27,211 bases of DNA from HGM12587 sp964602445. Lineage in GTDB: Bacteria; Bacillota; Clostridia; Lachnospirales; Lachnospiraceae. Location of the stretch: contig CAZRQV010000026.1 in assembly GCA_964602445.1 (NCBI GenBank), forward strand, positions 1 to 27,211. Reading direction: 5' to 3'. The notes under the pieces are model-generated. The model saw only the letters and a list, made by a program, of their open reading frames with translations. It searched no databases and was not told the DNA's origin. Shown piece by piece: positions 15,379 to 23,879 of this stretch. The translations under genes were made by a program, and so were the position numbers. Positions within the stretch are counted from its first letter, which is position 1, and the number at the start of each line of letters is the position of its first letter.

Positions 15379-15816
15379 TTATACAATCTGTTCCATCACA
15401 AAGGTTCTTCCCGCCATCTGCAGAACCTCCATCTCGATTCCATATAACTGCTGAATCGTTTCTTTCGTGATCACTTTTTCCGGCATACCTGCTGCCAGCA
15501 CTTTTCCTTTTTTTAATCCAATGATACAGTCTGAATACCCGATGGCCTGGTTAATATCATGCAGTACCATAATGATGGTCATTCCAAACTCCCGGTTCAG
15601 CTTTCTGACCAGCTGAAGGATCTCGATCTGATAGCGAATGTCCAGATAAGTGGTAGGTTCATCCAAAAACAGCGTTTTCGTTCCCTGTGCCAGTGCCATC
15701 GCAATCCATACACGTTGCCGCTGACCGCCGGAAAGTCTGGATACTTCTCTGTCACGATATTCCGTCAGATTGGTCACTTCCATCGCCCACCGGATCTTTT
15801 TTTCATCAACACCTTT
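15379..15816 (-). pseudogene. Siderophore-type ABC transporter ATPase, N-terminal half lost
   Basis: The frame covers the C-terminal half of a FecE/FhuC-like ATPase: signature LSGGQRQRVWIAMALAQG, Walker B LFLDEPTTYLD and H-loop MVLHDINQAIGYSD. Homologous-looking sequence continues upstream of the first ATG (15783) as KIRWAMEV to about 15816, then meets a stop. Walker A is absent, so it cannot bind ATP normally. No permease or binding-protein gene is nearby. It is a decayed remnant next to another fragment. Confidence 0.85.
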
Positions 15817-15850
15817 AGTTAGTTTTATCTAATTTTTTTGTTGCAAAACA

Positions 15851-15890
15851 AAAGCGTACTGCAGATCACTCTGTGGTACGCTTTCTAAAT
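15851..15890 (-). terminator. Rho-independent terminator of the HxlR gene
   Basis: AAAGCGTAC (15851-15859) pairs with GTACGCTTT (15876-15884). On the minus strand the stem is followed by a TTTTGTTTTG run at the 15850 side. It lies just after the HxlR stop. Confidence 0.8.
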
Positions 15891-15891
15891 C

Positions 15892-16260
15892 TTATGATTC
15901 TTGATTCAAATGATTTTCTCCCCATTTTGCCAATTCTGTAAATACCGGCAGCAATGCTTCTCCTTTTTCTGTCAGAGAATATTCTACATGCGGCGGAATT
16001 TCATTAAACTGCTCCCGATGAACAATCCCAAATCCTTCCAGATCACGAAGGGTATTGGTCAGCATCGTATTCGTAATTCTCGGAACGGCTTTCTTTAATT
16101 CGCTGAATCTGCATGATTTCTTTTTGCACAACTCATAAATGATATGTGTTCTCCATTTTCCGCTGAGCAATTCCAATGTGCGGCGCATCGGACATTGATC
16201 CGAAACTTCTGTTGTCATCACCCGATTCAGATATTCTTCTGCTGTGAATTCCTTTTTCAT
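15892..16260 (-). CDS. HxlR-family transcriptional regulator
   Basis: A 122-residue winged-helix regulator of the HxlR type, often redox- or electrophile-sensing. Signatures: CPMRRTLELLSGKWRTHIIYEL (about residues 23-44; the Cys is typical of redox-sensing members), RFSELKKAVPRITNTMLT, and the wing YSLTEKGEALLP. The start at 16260 (MKKEFTAEEYL) has GGGAGGG upstream and is preferred to the longer open frame. It is divergent from a flavodoxin gene. Its own promoter overlaps a palindrome, suggesting autoregulation and control of the flavodoxin. Confidence 0.9.
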   Translation of the reverse strand: MKKEFTAEEYLNRVMTTEVSDQCPMRRTLELLSGKWRTHIIYELCKKKSCRFSELKKAVPRITNTMLTNTLRDLEGFGIVHREQFNEIPPHVEYSLTEKGEALLPVFTELAKWGENHLNQES

Positions 16261-16354
16261 ACACCCTCCCAAACACTCCCTGCAGGGAAATTCTATGGTA
16301 CATTCAAATATACTAAGTCTGTTTATTCTGCGTACTTGCGTTTCATAATTGTAC

Positions 16355-16385
16355 ATAGTATATTTTTTATACTATATTTTGTCAA
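16355..16385. promoter_or_regulatory. HxlR promoter with overlapping palindromic operator
   Basis: On the minus strand TTGACA (16385-16380), 17 bp, TATACT (16362-16357) is a near-consensus promoter for the regulator. ATAGTATA (16355-16362) and TATACTAT (16368-16375) form a perfect dyad across its spacer and -10. On the plus strand TTGTAC (16349-16354) and TATATT (16373-16378) could serve the flavodoxin gene, so one bound dimer would block both. Confidence 0.72.
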
Positions 16386-16396
16386 GGAGGCATCTC

Positions 16397-16834
16397 ATGA
16401 AAACAGCAATTATCTATTATTCACAGCATCACGAAAATACAAAAAAATTACTGGATGCAATCGCAAAAACCAATGATGTAACTTTCATCGACGTTACATC
16501 CAATCCGCAGACCGATCTCTCTTCCTATGACCGCATCGGTTTTGCTTCCGGAATTTACTACTCAAAGTTCCACAAATCATTGCTTCAATTTGCAAAAGAA
16601 CATCTGCCGGAAGGAAAAGAAACATTCTTTATCTACACTTACGGCGCTGAAAAAAGCGGTTATACCAAAGCCATCACAGAAGCTGTCAAAACACATCACG
16701 CAAAGATTCTTGGTGAATTCGGCTGCTTCGGATTCAATACCTTCGGACCTTTCAAACTGATCGGCGGTATTGCAAAAGGACACCCGGATCAGACAGATTA
16801 TAATCAGGTATGCGCTTTTTATGCGGGTTTATAA
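16397..16834 (+). CDS. Flavodoxin-like protein
   Basis: A 145-residue flavodoxin-fold protein. The N-terminal strand and phosphate loop (AIIYYSQHHENTKKLLDAI) fit the S-x-x-x-N-T FMN site. GIYYSKFHKSL and FIYTYGAEKSGYTKAI occupy the positions of later flavin-contact loops. It probably carries electrons or acts as an NAD(P)H quinone/flavin reductase partner. The ATG at 16397 has AAGGAGG upstream. It diverges from the HxlR gene, a pairing usual for redox-stress modules. Confidence 0.85.
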   Translation: MKTAIIYYSQHHENTKKLLDAIAKTNDVTFIDVTSNPQTDLSSYDRIGFASGIYYSKFHKSLLQFAKEHLPEGKETFFIYTYGAEKSGYTKAITEAVKTHHAKILGEFGCFGFNTFGPFKLIGGIAKGHPDQTDYNQVCAFYAGL

Positions 16835-16866
16835 TCCATTCTGCAGCTTAAAAACATCATAAAGAC

Positions 16867-17694
16867 CTATTTTAGAACCGTGAATTTCCCGATCATGACC
16901 GCTTTCGCATCTGCTCCATGACCGATTTCCCTTGTTACTACAATCGGGAAATTCTCTCCTGCTGCTTCTTTTACAAGGGTCAAAATATCCGGCGTACTTT
17001 CGTTCCGTTCCATAGCTGTAAATGTTCCTAAAAGTATTCCGTTTAATTTTGAAAATGCTCCAATCTGCTTTAATTGTGCCAGATAAGCGGCCATTTGCGG
17101 TGCTTCTCCGCCCCGTGCTTCCAGCAGCAAAATCTTATCCTGTAACTCCGGAAAATAGGGTGTCCCTGCCAATTTTAAAAAGCAGCGGATATTTCCGCCG
17201 ACTAAAACACCTTCCATATAATCGCCCTGAACAAACGAATATTCCGGACAAAACAAAGTTTCCCGATGTTCAAAACGTGCTCTTTGTTTTTCGGCAAATG
17301 CTCCTGATACCAGATGCTTTACCTGATAAAGCACTCCCGCTTTCCCTGTTTTTGCATAAATTCCATTTAAAATCGTCGTCAGATCACTATATCCCCAAAA
17401 TACCGCTTTACTTTTTCGAATCACATCATAATCCAGAAAATCCAATACCTGATTTGCCAGATCCCCTCCGGAAATATCATAGATTTCTTCTACCTCCGGA
17501 TGAGCAAATAAACGCATCAGCTCTGCTCCGCGTTCTTGTGCAGATCCGGAAAAAGCTCCGTTTTGTGCATAAATACAGGAACTTTCAAGGACATGACATC
17601 CTAAGGATTTCAAATATTGGATCAGCTGTAAATTTTGTAATCGATATTCCGGTGCCTGCCCATTAGAACAGGCGGTAATTCCTACTGTTTTCAT
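16867..17694 (-). CDS. S66-family peptidase (LD-carboxypeptidase/MccF-like)
   Basis: A 275-residue serine peptidase of family S66. Expected catalytic triad positions are visible: Ser in FWGYSDLTTI, Glu in LLLEARGGEAP and His in REIGHGADAKAVMIG. N-terminal ITACSNGQ is close to the family start. Members remove the terminal D-Ala from murein tetrapeptides or cleave microcin C-type nucleotide peptides; which applies cannot be decided here. It converges on the flavodoxin gene and diverges from the CapA-like gene. Confidence 0.87.
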   Translation of the reverse strand: MKTVGITACSNGQAPEYRLQNLQLIQYLKSLGCHVLESSCIYAQNGAFSGSAQERGAELMRLFAHPEVEEIYDISGGDLANQVLDFLDYDVIRKSKAVFWGYSDLTTILNGIYAKTGKAGVLYQVKHLVSGAFAEKQRARFEHRETLFCPEYSFVQGDYMEGVLVGGNIRCFLKLAGTPYFPELQDKILLLEARGGEAPQMAAYLAQLKQIGAFSKLNGILLGTFTAMERNESTPDILTLVKEAAGENFPIVVTREIGHGADAKAVMIGKFTVLK

Positions 17695-17806
17695 TTTGTT
17701 TCACTTTACACTTTCTTTCATTTTACCTTAGACTTTATTCTAGCTGAAATAGCCAAACGATACAAGTTATGCTATGATGAAAAAAAGAACTTTCGAGGAA
17801 AAACAT

Positions 17807-19030
17807 ATGAAAAGATTTTTAAAAAGTTTCGGTACCAGTTTGCTGATAGGCATTCCCATCGTCACGATACTCATTTTTGCTCTATTTTGTTATACAAATT
17901 TTGTACAACCACCAGTTCCTCTAAATACAGAGTCCCTTTCTCCGGAAGAAGAAGTTTCTTCCGCAGAATTAGGGGAAGAAACTTCTCAGGATCTTCCAGA
18001 CATTTCCACGGATCTTCCGGCAGATTCTTCCCAGGAATCCTCATCCGCTTCCACAGATCTGCCAGAAACGAATGTTTCGGAAACACAGACCGGTTCTGCA
18101 ACTCTTTCCTTTGCCGGAGATGTCTATTTTTCCGAACTGGTGATGGAAAACTATGATAAAAATGGAATCCATGCTTTAGTTGACGATGAAATGCTTTCTT
18201 TCATGCAGGATTCCGATTTTCTGATATTCAATAATGAATTTGCCTTCAGTACCCGCGGCGAAGCAATGGCAGATAAAGAATATACGCTCCGCTGTGATCC
18301 AAAATACGTCAAAATCCTGCAGGATCTAGGGTCGGATGCCGTAAGTATCGCCAATAATCATATTTTAGACTTCGGGCGAAATGCCTTTCTGGACACTCTG
18401 GATACGTTAGAAACTGCTCAGATTGCTGCGGTCGGCGGCGGCAGAAATTTGGAAGAAGCCTGTGCACCTGCAGTCACGACCATTCAGGGACAAACCTTTG
18501 CAATCTTTGCTGCTACCAGAGTTTCACCATCCTATGACTGGTATGCCGGAAAGGAGCATCCCGGCATTATGCAGACCTACGATGCAGAACCACTCAACCG
18601 CGGGATCAAAGAAGCTGAATCTCTTTACGATCACACCATTGTTTTCGTTCACTGGGGAATCGAACGCTCCGAAACACCGGAAGAATACCAGCGGACACTG
18701 GCCAAAGGGTATATCGATGCCGGTGCAGATCTGGTCATCGGCTGTCATCCACATGTTTTGCAGGGATTTGAATACTACAACGGAGTTCCCATCATTTACA
18801 GTCTGGGAAACTATCTCTTTGGAAACCGCACCGGAGAAACTTTGCTCTTAAATGCAACTTTCGACGAGCAGGGCAGTCTTTCCATTCAGCTGATTCCATG
18901 TCAGCGGGTTAATGGAGTTCTTACAAAGATTTCCGAGCCGGCAGACTTATTTCATCATCTGACCGACTTATCCATTGGCGTTTCCATTTCTCAAGGAGGG
19001 CTTCTTATATCCTCAGTCTTTCCTAATTAG
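17807..19030 (+). CDS. CapA-family (poly-gamma-glutamate synthesis type) membrane-anchored protein
   Basis: A 407-residue protein. A basic N-terminus and one membrane segment (about residues 9-33) are followed by a Ser/Glu/Pro-rich extracellular linker (about 40-95) and a CapA metallophosphatase-like domain. That domain contains LSFAGDVYFS, NNEFAFS, IANNHILDFG, VHWGIE, GCHPHVLQG and IIYSLGNYLFG. The start at 17807 has GAGGAA six nt upstream; an upstream ATG at 17774 is less likely. No other capsule genes are nearby, so a cell-surface phosphatase role is as likely as polymer synthesis. Confidence 0.9.
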   Translation: MKRFLKSFGTSLLIGIPIVTILIFALFCYTNFVQPPVPLNTESLSPEEEVSSAELGEETSQDLPDISTDLPADSSQESSSASTDLPETNVSETQTGSATLSFAGDVYFSELVMENYDKNGIHALVDDEMLSFMQDSDFLIFNNEFAFSTRGEAMADKEYTLRCDPKYVKILQDLGSDAVSIANNHILDFGRNAFLDTLDTLETAQIAAVGGGRNLEEACAPAVTTIQGQTFAIFAATRVSPSYDWYAGKEHPGIMQTYDAEPLNRGIKEAESLYDHTIVFVHWGIERSETPEEYQRTLAKGYIDAGADLVIGCHPHVLQGFEYYNGVPIIYSLGNYLFGNRTGETLLLNATFDEQGSLSIQLIPCQRVNGVLTKISEPADLFHHLTDLSIGVSISQGGLLISSVFPN

Positions 19031-19060
19031 AACAGCAATCCTTCCTGTTCTTACTTTTTA
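19029..19060 (+). terminator. Terminator of the CapA-like gene
   Basis: AGAACAG (19029-19035) pairs with CTGTTCT (19045-19051), followed by a T-rich stretch. It overlaps the stop codon. Confidence 0.6.
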
Positions 19061-19085
19061 TCAAACTCTTACTATTTTCTAACAC

Positions 19086-19133
19086 CAAAAAAGGCAATGA
19101 ACTGCTGTACCTACACAAGCAGATCATTGCCTT
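19086..19133 (-). terminator. Terminator of the pssA-psd operon
   Basis: Arms 19091-19106 and 19118-19133 (AAGGCAATGA with its complement, then AGCAG/CTGCT) form a long stem. On the minus strand it is followed by a T-run (19092-19086). Confidence 0.85.
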
Positions 19134-19143
19134 ATCCATCTTT

Positions 19144-20022
19144 TTATTTATTATTTATTGCTTTCCCAATCTTTTCTCCCAGAAATACGCGGGTTTCGAT
19201 TCCTCTTTTTGAATTGTTCCAAAGATCTGAATCCGGTAGAACCCTGTCTTTTTGTGTCATCAGAACAATGGTAGAACCACCAAATGCAAAATTTCCTTTT
19301 TCCTGTCCTCGTTTTACCCTTCCGGTTTCCGGCCGATTCTCAATCTTTCCTACCATCAATGCACCGACTTCCATCATCAACACCGTCCCAAAATGCTCTG
19401 ATTTCAATAAGGAATATTCCCTTGCATTTTCTTTATAAATAGGATACACATCATTGGCAACCGGATTGACGGTATGAAGTACTCCAGGAATCGAATGTCT
19501 CGGAGATTCTATACCATCATCAATATAAATGTAACGATGATAGTCATCGACACAAAGGCGAAATACCCATAACAGCCCGCCTTCATATCTTTTGGCAAGA
19601 ACTCTATTTTTCAAAAGTTCTGCTACCGTATATCGGGTATGCTTGATATTCACCACACATTGGTCACTGATCGGATAGATACTAAGCCGGCAGTCACAAG
19701 GACTGATCAGATGCTCCGGCAGTTTGTCAATGGTTCTTGCTCCAGCCTCTAATTTCCGCATAAAAAAATCATTATAAGAACGATATTTCTTTGTCTCGTA
19801 ATCATTCATGACGATGCCGTGACTTTTGATAAAAGGCTTGACTGCCAGTGCGGAAATTCTTGAATCCAGCACAATTCCGCCCAATTTAGACAACGCCGGA
19901 TTTACCAAAGGTTTTAACACCGCTCTGCCTGCTGCTGATCCATACAGTTTTTCTAAAATCTGATCCTGCAGAGACTCATTTTTCACGATATTGCCCTGCC
20001 GATCGGCTGTATATGCACTCAT
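19144..20022 (-). CDS. psd: Phosphatidylserine decarboxylase proenzyme
   Basis: Converts phosphatidylserine to phosphatidylethanolamine at the membrane. The 292-residue protein has the YNDFFMRKLE block near the N-terminus, the VDDYHRYIYIDDG segment and FGGSTIVLM near the C-terminus. The GGST motif is the self-cleavage site that makes the pyruvoyl group at the Ser. The start at 20022 overlaps the pssA stop by 4 nt (ATGA) and is preferred to a longer frame. Coupled with pssA, it completes a two-step pathway. Confidence 0.95.
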   Translation of the reverse strand: MSAYTADRQGNIVKNESLQDQILEKLYGSAAGRAVLKPLVNPALSKLGGIVLDSRISALAVKPFIKSHGIVMNDYETKKYRSYNDFFMRKLEAGARTIDKLPEHLISPCDCRLSIYPISDQCVVNIKHTRYTVAELLKNRVLAKRYEGGLLWVFRLCVDDYHRYIYIDDGIESPRHSIPGVLHTVNPVANDVYPIYKENAREYSLLKSEHFGTVLMMEVGALMVGKIENRPETGRVKRGQEKGNFAFGGSTIVLMTQKDRVLPDSDLWNNSKRGIETRVFLGEKIGKAINNK

Positions 20023-20696
20023 GCCAGCGCTCCTCTCAGCTGTTTTATGATACGGCGGTGGCTCCACCAGCCATTTTTATAAAAAAGGATAAAAAGCACC
20101 GCAATTCCTACCACGGAAACCAATACTGCCAGTTCCTGGTTGGTCGGTTTTCTGAAACGGAAATTTAAGATAAAGAGAAATCCGACAACCAGCATCATGA
20201 TATGAAGACAGACCATAAAATAGTGGAAGCCCGGAAAAAATGCTGATACCGTAAACAGCAGCGGCATGGCAACTGCCATAGATGTAATCGGAAGTCCCTG
20301 ATAATATTTTCTGTTTTCAGAAGTTTCACTCTGTCGTTTCTCTTCCATGACATTAAAATATGCCAGTCGGATCACGCCTGCAAGCCCATAAAAAGCAAGA
20401 ATTGCGATTCCATATGGCTGACACATTCCCAGCTTGTACCCTAAAATAATCGGAAAAATTCCAAAACAGACAATGTCGCAAAGAGAATCGATCTGAATCC
20501 CGAATGATTTTTCTTCTTCTGTCCTGTTTTTCTTCGTTCTTGCAATTTTACCGTCAAACATATCACATAATCCTGAAAATGCCAGACAAAAGACTGCCAG
20601 TGACATTTTCCCTTCAATTGCACAAAACATTCCCAAAATTGATGATACCAAACTAATATATGTAACTATTACTGTATAATCGTAAAATCCTATCAT
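20019..20696 (-). CDS. pssA: CDP-diacylglycerol-serine O-phosphatidyltransferase
   Basis: Integral membrane enzyme (225 residues, several hydrophobic segments) making phosphatidylserine from CDP-diacylglycerol and serine. The CDP-alcohol phosphotransferase signature is complete: DMFDGKIAR, then a short linker, then GIQIDSLCD (D-x2-DG-x2-AR...G-x3-D-x3-D). It is the first gene of the pssA-psd operon. Confidence 0.95.
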   Translation of the reverse strand: MIGFYDYTVIVTYISLVSSILGMFCAIEGKMSLAVFCLAFSGLCDMFDGKIARTKKNRTEEEKSFGIQIDSLCDIVCFGIFPIILGYKLGMCQPYGIAILAFYGLAGVIRLAYFNVMEEKRQSETSENRKYYQGLPITSMAVAMPLLFTVSAFFPGFHYFMVCLHIMMLVVGFLFILNFRFRKPTNQELAVLVSVVGIAVLFILFYKNGWWSHRRIIKQLRGALA

Positions 20697-20744
20697 TCGT
20701 ATACCCCTTTGCTTCTCTTTTATCCAATGATAACAGATTCTTTA

Positions 20745-20776
20745 CAAATAAAAAAGGGAATCAACAAAATTCCCTT
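20745..20776 (-). terminator. Terminator downstream of the LysR pseudogene
   Basis: AAGGGAAT (20754-20761) pairs with ATTCCCTT (20769-20776). On the minus strand it is followed by TTTTTTATTTG. Confidence 0.8.
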
Positions 20777-20792
20777 CCCGAATCGGCAAACT

Positions 20793-21502
20793 TTAAACTT
20801 TTCTTTCGGAATCTTTAAGAAACAGCCGTGCGTACCGCCCAGCCTCTGTATTTTTCAAAAACACAACATTCAATTCATGCGCTCCGGTTAAAGGCGGACA
20901 AGAAAAATGACCAAATCGATCATCCCCTTTTACGACTGCCTCGTATAGAAAACTAATACCGCAATGATCCCGAACCAATTCTTTGATTATTTTAAACGAA
21001 CTGATACAGATACATTCTGCAAAGGCTCCGGTATGATATCCCTGCTGAGTCAATTCCCGTTCCAGAATCTTTCTCGTACCAGACCCCTGTTCTCTTAAGA
21101 TCAAGCGTTCCGTAAACAGCTCTTCTATGGAAACCTGCCTTCCGGAAAATGAATGTTCTGCCCCGCAGATACCGATATAAGGCTCTTTTCGAAGCAAAAA
21201 CCAGTCATACCTCTGCTTATCAAACAATCCTTCCAAAACAACAAAATCCAATTCGCCCTCTTCCAGTAATGTCAGAAGATTCGCCGTATTATCTACCTGA
21301 AACTGCAGCCGGTTCTGCGGATCTTTCAAAAATCTTCGGATTTCCGGAAGAAGGATATAATCTCCGACGGATTTGGTTGCGCCAATTCGAAGCAATGTTT
21401 TCTGTGCTCCATGAAGCTTTTTCATAAGATTTTCTTCGTTATAGCGCATAGAAGATGCATGGTATGGCAGAGTGTAAGAAAAGGCTCCAGTTTTTGTTCC
21501 AT
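20793..21502 (-). pseudogene. LysR-family regulator with deleted DNA-binding domain
   Basis: The long frame from 21449 encodes an almost complete LysR effector domain (LRIGATKSVGDYILLPEI, FVVLEGLF, REQGSGTRKILERELTQQG). Upstream, another frame starts at ATG 21502 with MEQKLEPFLTLCHTMH, the usual first residues of a LysR HTH. These pieces are joined directly, with about 55-60 residues of the HTH missing and the frame changed at the junction (about 21455). The product cannot bind DNA as a normal LysR. It is divergent from a YeiH-like gene, the usual partner of CysB/YeiE-type regulators, which is also internally deleted. Confidence 0.85.
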
Positions 21503-21643
21503 TTCACTGTCCCCTCTTGTATTAATAACAAAATAGAATGAATTCATTCCTTATTATGCCTTTATCTTATCATGGTCCGGTACTAAAATAAACAAGAAAA
21601 AACACAGTCTGACTATGAAAATAGCAACACTAGGAGGAATTTT

Positions 21644-21901
21644 ATGAAGAACATAAAACAACTGATTCCGGGAGCCGCACTTGCTTTCGTCATTGCTGCT
21701 GCCGCTTCTGTTTTAAAGAGCATCAGCAAATTTCTTATGGTCGCTGCACTGACAGCCATCGGTCTGAACACAGATTTTAAGACTTTATGCCGCTCCGGTG
21801 CCAAACCAATGCTTCACGGATTTATCGTATCTCTTTTAGTCGTGATCGTTGCCATTACCGTAGAATATCTTATCGGTGTAGCTCCATACGGGACACTCTA
21901 A
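21644..21901 (+). pseudogene. YeiH-type putative sulfate exporter, internal deletion
   Basis: The 85-residue frame begins MKNIKQLIPGAALAFVIAAA, like the first helix of YeiH/UPF0324 exporters. It then jumps to the C-terminal segment SKFLMVAALTAIGLNTDFKT with the last helix. Full-length members are about 330-350 residues, so roughly 250 residues are missing while the frame is kept. AGGAGG precedes the ATG, so a short two- or three-helix peptide may still be made. Confidence 0.82.
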
Positions 21902-21930
21902 TATTTTCTGTATCTTAACCTGTTTTTGTA

Positions 21931-22107
21931 TATAATGATAATAACTTGAAAACTGTAAACACACAGCAAGTGACAGTCTGCAATATATGATGTAAATTTT
22001 CAATCACAACATCATATATTGCAGCAGAGAAGGGAATTTTATGATCTATGGGGAGGTACAGTATGCTTGCTTGGCTTATTTATCTAATTGAAATGTTGCG
22101 TTTGTAA
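21931..22107 (+). other. Hairpin plus very short ORFs: candidate small-peptide or sRNA locus
   Basis: After a TATAAT (21931-21936, weak -35) lies a perfect 16-bp inverted repeat (21978-21993 / 22009-22024). Two overlapping tiny frames follow, each with a clear ribosome site: MIYGEVQYACLAYLSN (22041-22091, after GAAGGG) and MLAWLIYLIEMLRL (22063-22107, after GGGGAGG). The latter is hydrophobic and membrane-like. A terminator follows at 22178-22215. No family recognised; it could be a type I toxin-like unit, a signalling peptide or chance. Confidence 0.35.
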
Positions 22108-22177
22108 TTCGTAAGAACATCTGCTAGTTTAAAAACTTTTATACAGTAATGAACTGCAATCTTTCTTATGAAAGAAA

Positions 22178-22215
22178 AATGAACCCCAGATTCAAATCTG
22201 CGGGTTCATTTTCAT
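22178..22215. terminator. Bidirectional terminator
   Basis: AATGAACCCCAGAT pairs with ATCTG(C)GGGTTCATT with one bulge. T-runs follow on both strands. It ends the lipoprotein gene on the minus strand and any transcript from the small locus on the plus strand. Confidence 0.8.
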
Positions 22216-22243
22216 TTCTATTTCATTTTTCTGCTACAATCTT

Positions 22244-23236
22244 TTATTCCTGATCCAATTCGATTCGTTCACCTTTGGTAAATTCCCGTGTATCAGAATC
22301 ATAGATCAATTCTACCTTCGGATACAGATGTCCGCCTTCCGGAAGGAATTCATTTTCTGTCGTATACAAAATTCCATCCTGTTCATAAAAGCCCTGTAAG
22401 CTGCCGGATAACTGTAATATATACGGAACATCCTCTTTTACCGAATATAACAAAGTACACCAGCCAGAGCCGTAACCACCCATATCCGCCCAAAAGAATC
22501 CCTGATCTCCTACTTGGCGAATGTAACCTTCTTCATTGATATAAAGTGCCCATCCCAGATCCTGTTCCATCTCGGTCACTTCTCCTTTGCTGGAAATAAA
22601 CAGCGTTTTTACAATTTCCATTTCTCCATCTGTAATTACCGCAAAGGCTTCCTTTGTTCCATTTCCATCATAATCTGCATATTCCCAAGCCGAAACTGTA
22701 CCGTAGCTTTCTGCAATGGCCTTTTTTGAGGACTCAGCCACATAGCTGTGATAACCACCTAATAATGCATCTGACAGCTCCAACGACAGTTGGATCTTGC
22801 CTTCTTTTGTCACCTGAACTTCCACTTCAGCCTCTCGTCTAGGTGCATTCTCTTCCTGTAACCACGTTTCCAGTTCTTTTAAAATATCCTCTTTTGTTTC
22901 CAGTTCAGGATGGTTCTGCTGTACTTCATCCAATCCTTTCGCACAATCAACCGTGGAAATCAAAACTTGAACGGTATCGTACTCCTCGCCCGTTTCTGCT
23001 GACTGAATCTCATAAGTTAACTGTTCTGCCAACACTGACTGAAAATCTTTCCATCCTTCTACGGAATTCTCTTCCACATTTTCCAGATACTCTGTGTAAG
23101 AAAGATCCCGCTGCTGATACGCTGTCAAAAATTTCTCCACACGCTCTTTGCTCGTTTCCTCACCTTTAGAGCATCCGCATAATAGGAACACGCACATCAC
23201 ACTGAATAATACCAACCATTTTCTCTTTTGCCGCAT
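22244..23236 (-). CDS. Lipoprotein of unknown function
   Basis: A 330-residue exported lipoprotein: charged N-terminus (MRQKRK), hydrophobic core and lipobox LCGC with the lipidated Cys near residue 22. The early part resembles predicted DUF-type extracellular lipoproteins (KFLTAYQQRDLSYTEYLENV). The later half has a beta-rich WEYADYDGNGTKEAFAVITDGE segment, like VCBS/EF-hand-like repeats seen in Firmicute lipoproteins. The start at 23236 has GGAGG six nt upstream. A promoter TGGACA, 18 bp, TATAGT lies inside the end of the upstream membrane gene. Function unknown. Confidence 0.8.
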   Translation of the reverse strand: MRQKRKWLVLFSVMCVFLLCGCSKGEETSKERVEKFLTAYQQRDLSYTEYLENVEENSVEGWKDFQSVLAEQLTYEIQSAETGEEYDTVQVLISTVDCAKGLDEVQQNHPELETKEDILKELETWLQEENAPRREAEVEVQVTKEGKIQLSLELSDALLGGYHSYVAESSKKAIAESYGTVSAWEYADYDGNGTKEAFAVITDGEMEIVKTLFISSKGEVTEMEQDLGWALYINEEGYIRQVGDQGFFWADMGGYGSGWCTLLYSVKEDVPYILQLSGSLQGFYEQDGILYTTENEFLPEGGHLYPKVELIYDSDTREFTKGERIELDQE

Positions 23237-23876
23237 ACACATCCTCCTTTTCCTTTCCACAAAAAGCATCTGTTATCTGGGATTTTCTGCTTTTACTATA
23301 CCATATCCGCTCAATTCCTGTCCATATAGAATTCTGCCATTTTCTAAAATCCCGGCAAAAATCCTCTTGCAACCAACATTGCCAAACCCAGACACTGCAA
23401 TAAAAACTTAATATCACAGAACCTACGATCGTAATGATGCGATTCGCCACGGCCGGACAGCCGACATATTTACAAAGTCTTTTAATCCACGCTGCATGAA
23501 TCAGAAAAAATATGGAAATTCCTGTGAAAAAGACCATCTCGAAAACGGTTATCTGATCAAAGAAAAAAATATTCCCGATAATAAATATCGATAATAAAAA
23601 TTCACTTACGGTATGTATCAAATCTGCACGTTTCGCAGAACAACATTTCCCGTTCATGGCAATGCTTTTCTTTGATTGAAAATACCATACATAATAATTC
23701 ATGATCTCAACGATTCCATATGCAGCAATTACCAGCAAAACGAACAAACTCTTTACTACCGGAAATGTGAGCGGCTCATTTCTTTTCACAACTACACCCA
23801 CTGCCAACAGAATCAGAAACAAGCTGCACAGTCCGCTTGGCAGCAGCATCCATTTTTTTATTGCCTGATGAAGCAT
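23166..23876 (-). CDS. Putative membrane protein, possibly truncated at both ends
   Basis: A 236-residue frame with about four or five hydrophobic segments (near residues 13-31, 41-62, 88-110, 112-130 and 146-167). The C-terminal 60 residues look unlike a membrane protein and overlap the lipoprotein gene by 71 bp, so the natural end may be earlier with a frameshift. The start lies in the junction with the phage-derived remnant and has no clear ribosome site, so the 5' end may also be altered. No family recognised. Confidence 0.5.
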   Translation of the reverse strand: MLHQAIKKWMLLPSGLCSLFLILLAVGVVVKRNEPLTFPVVKSLFVLLVIAAYGIVEIMNYYVWYFQSKKSIAMNGKCCSAKRADLIHTVSEFLLSIFIIGNIFFFDQITVFEMVFFTGISIFFLIHAAWIKRLCKYVGCPAVANRIITIVGSVILSFYCSVWVWQCWLQEDFCRDFRKWQNSIWTGIERIWYSKSRKSQITDAFCGKEKEDVYAAKEKMVGIIQCDVRVPIMRML

Positions 23877-23879
23877 CTG

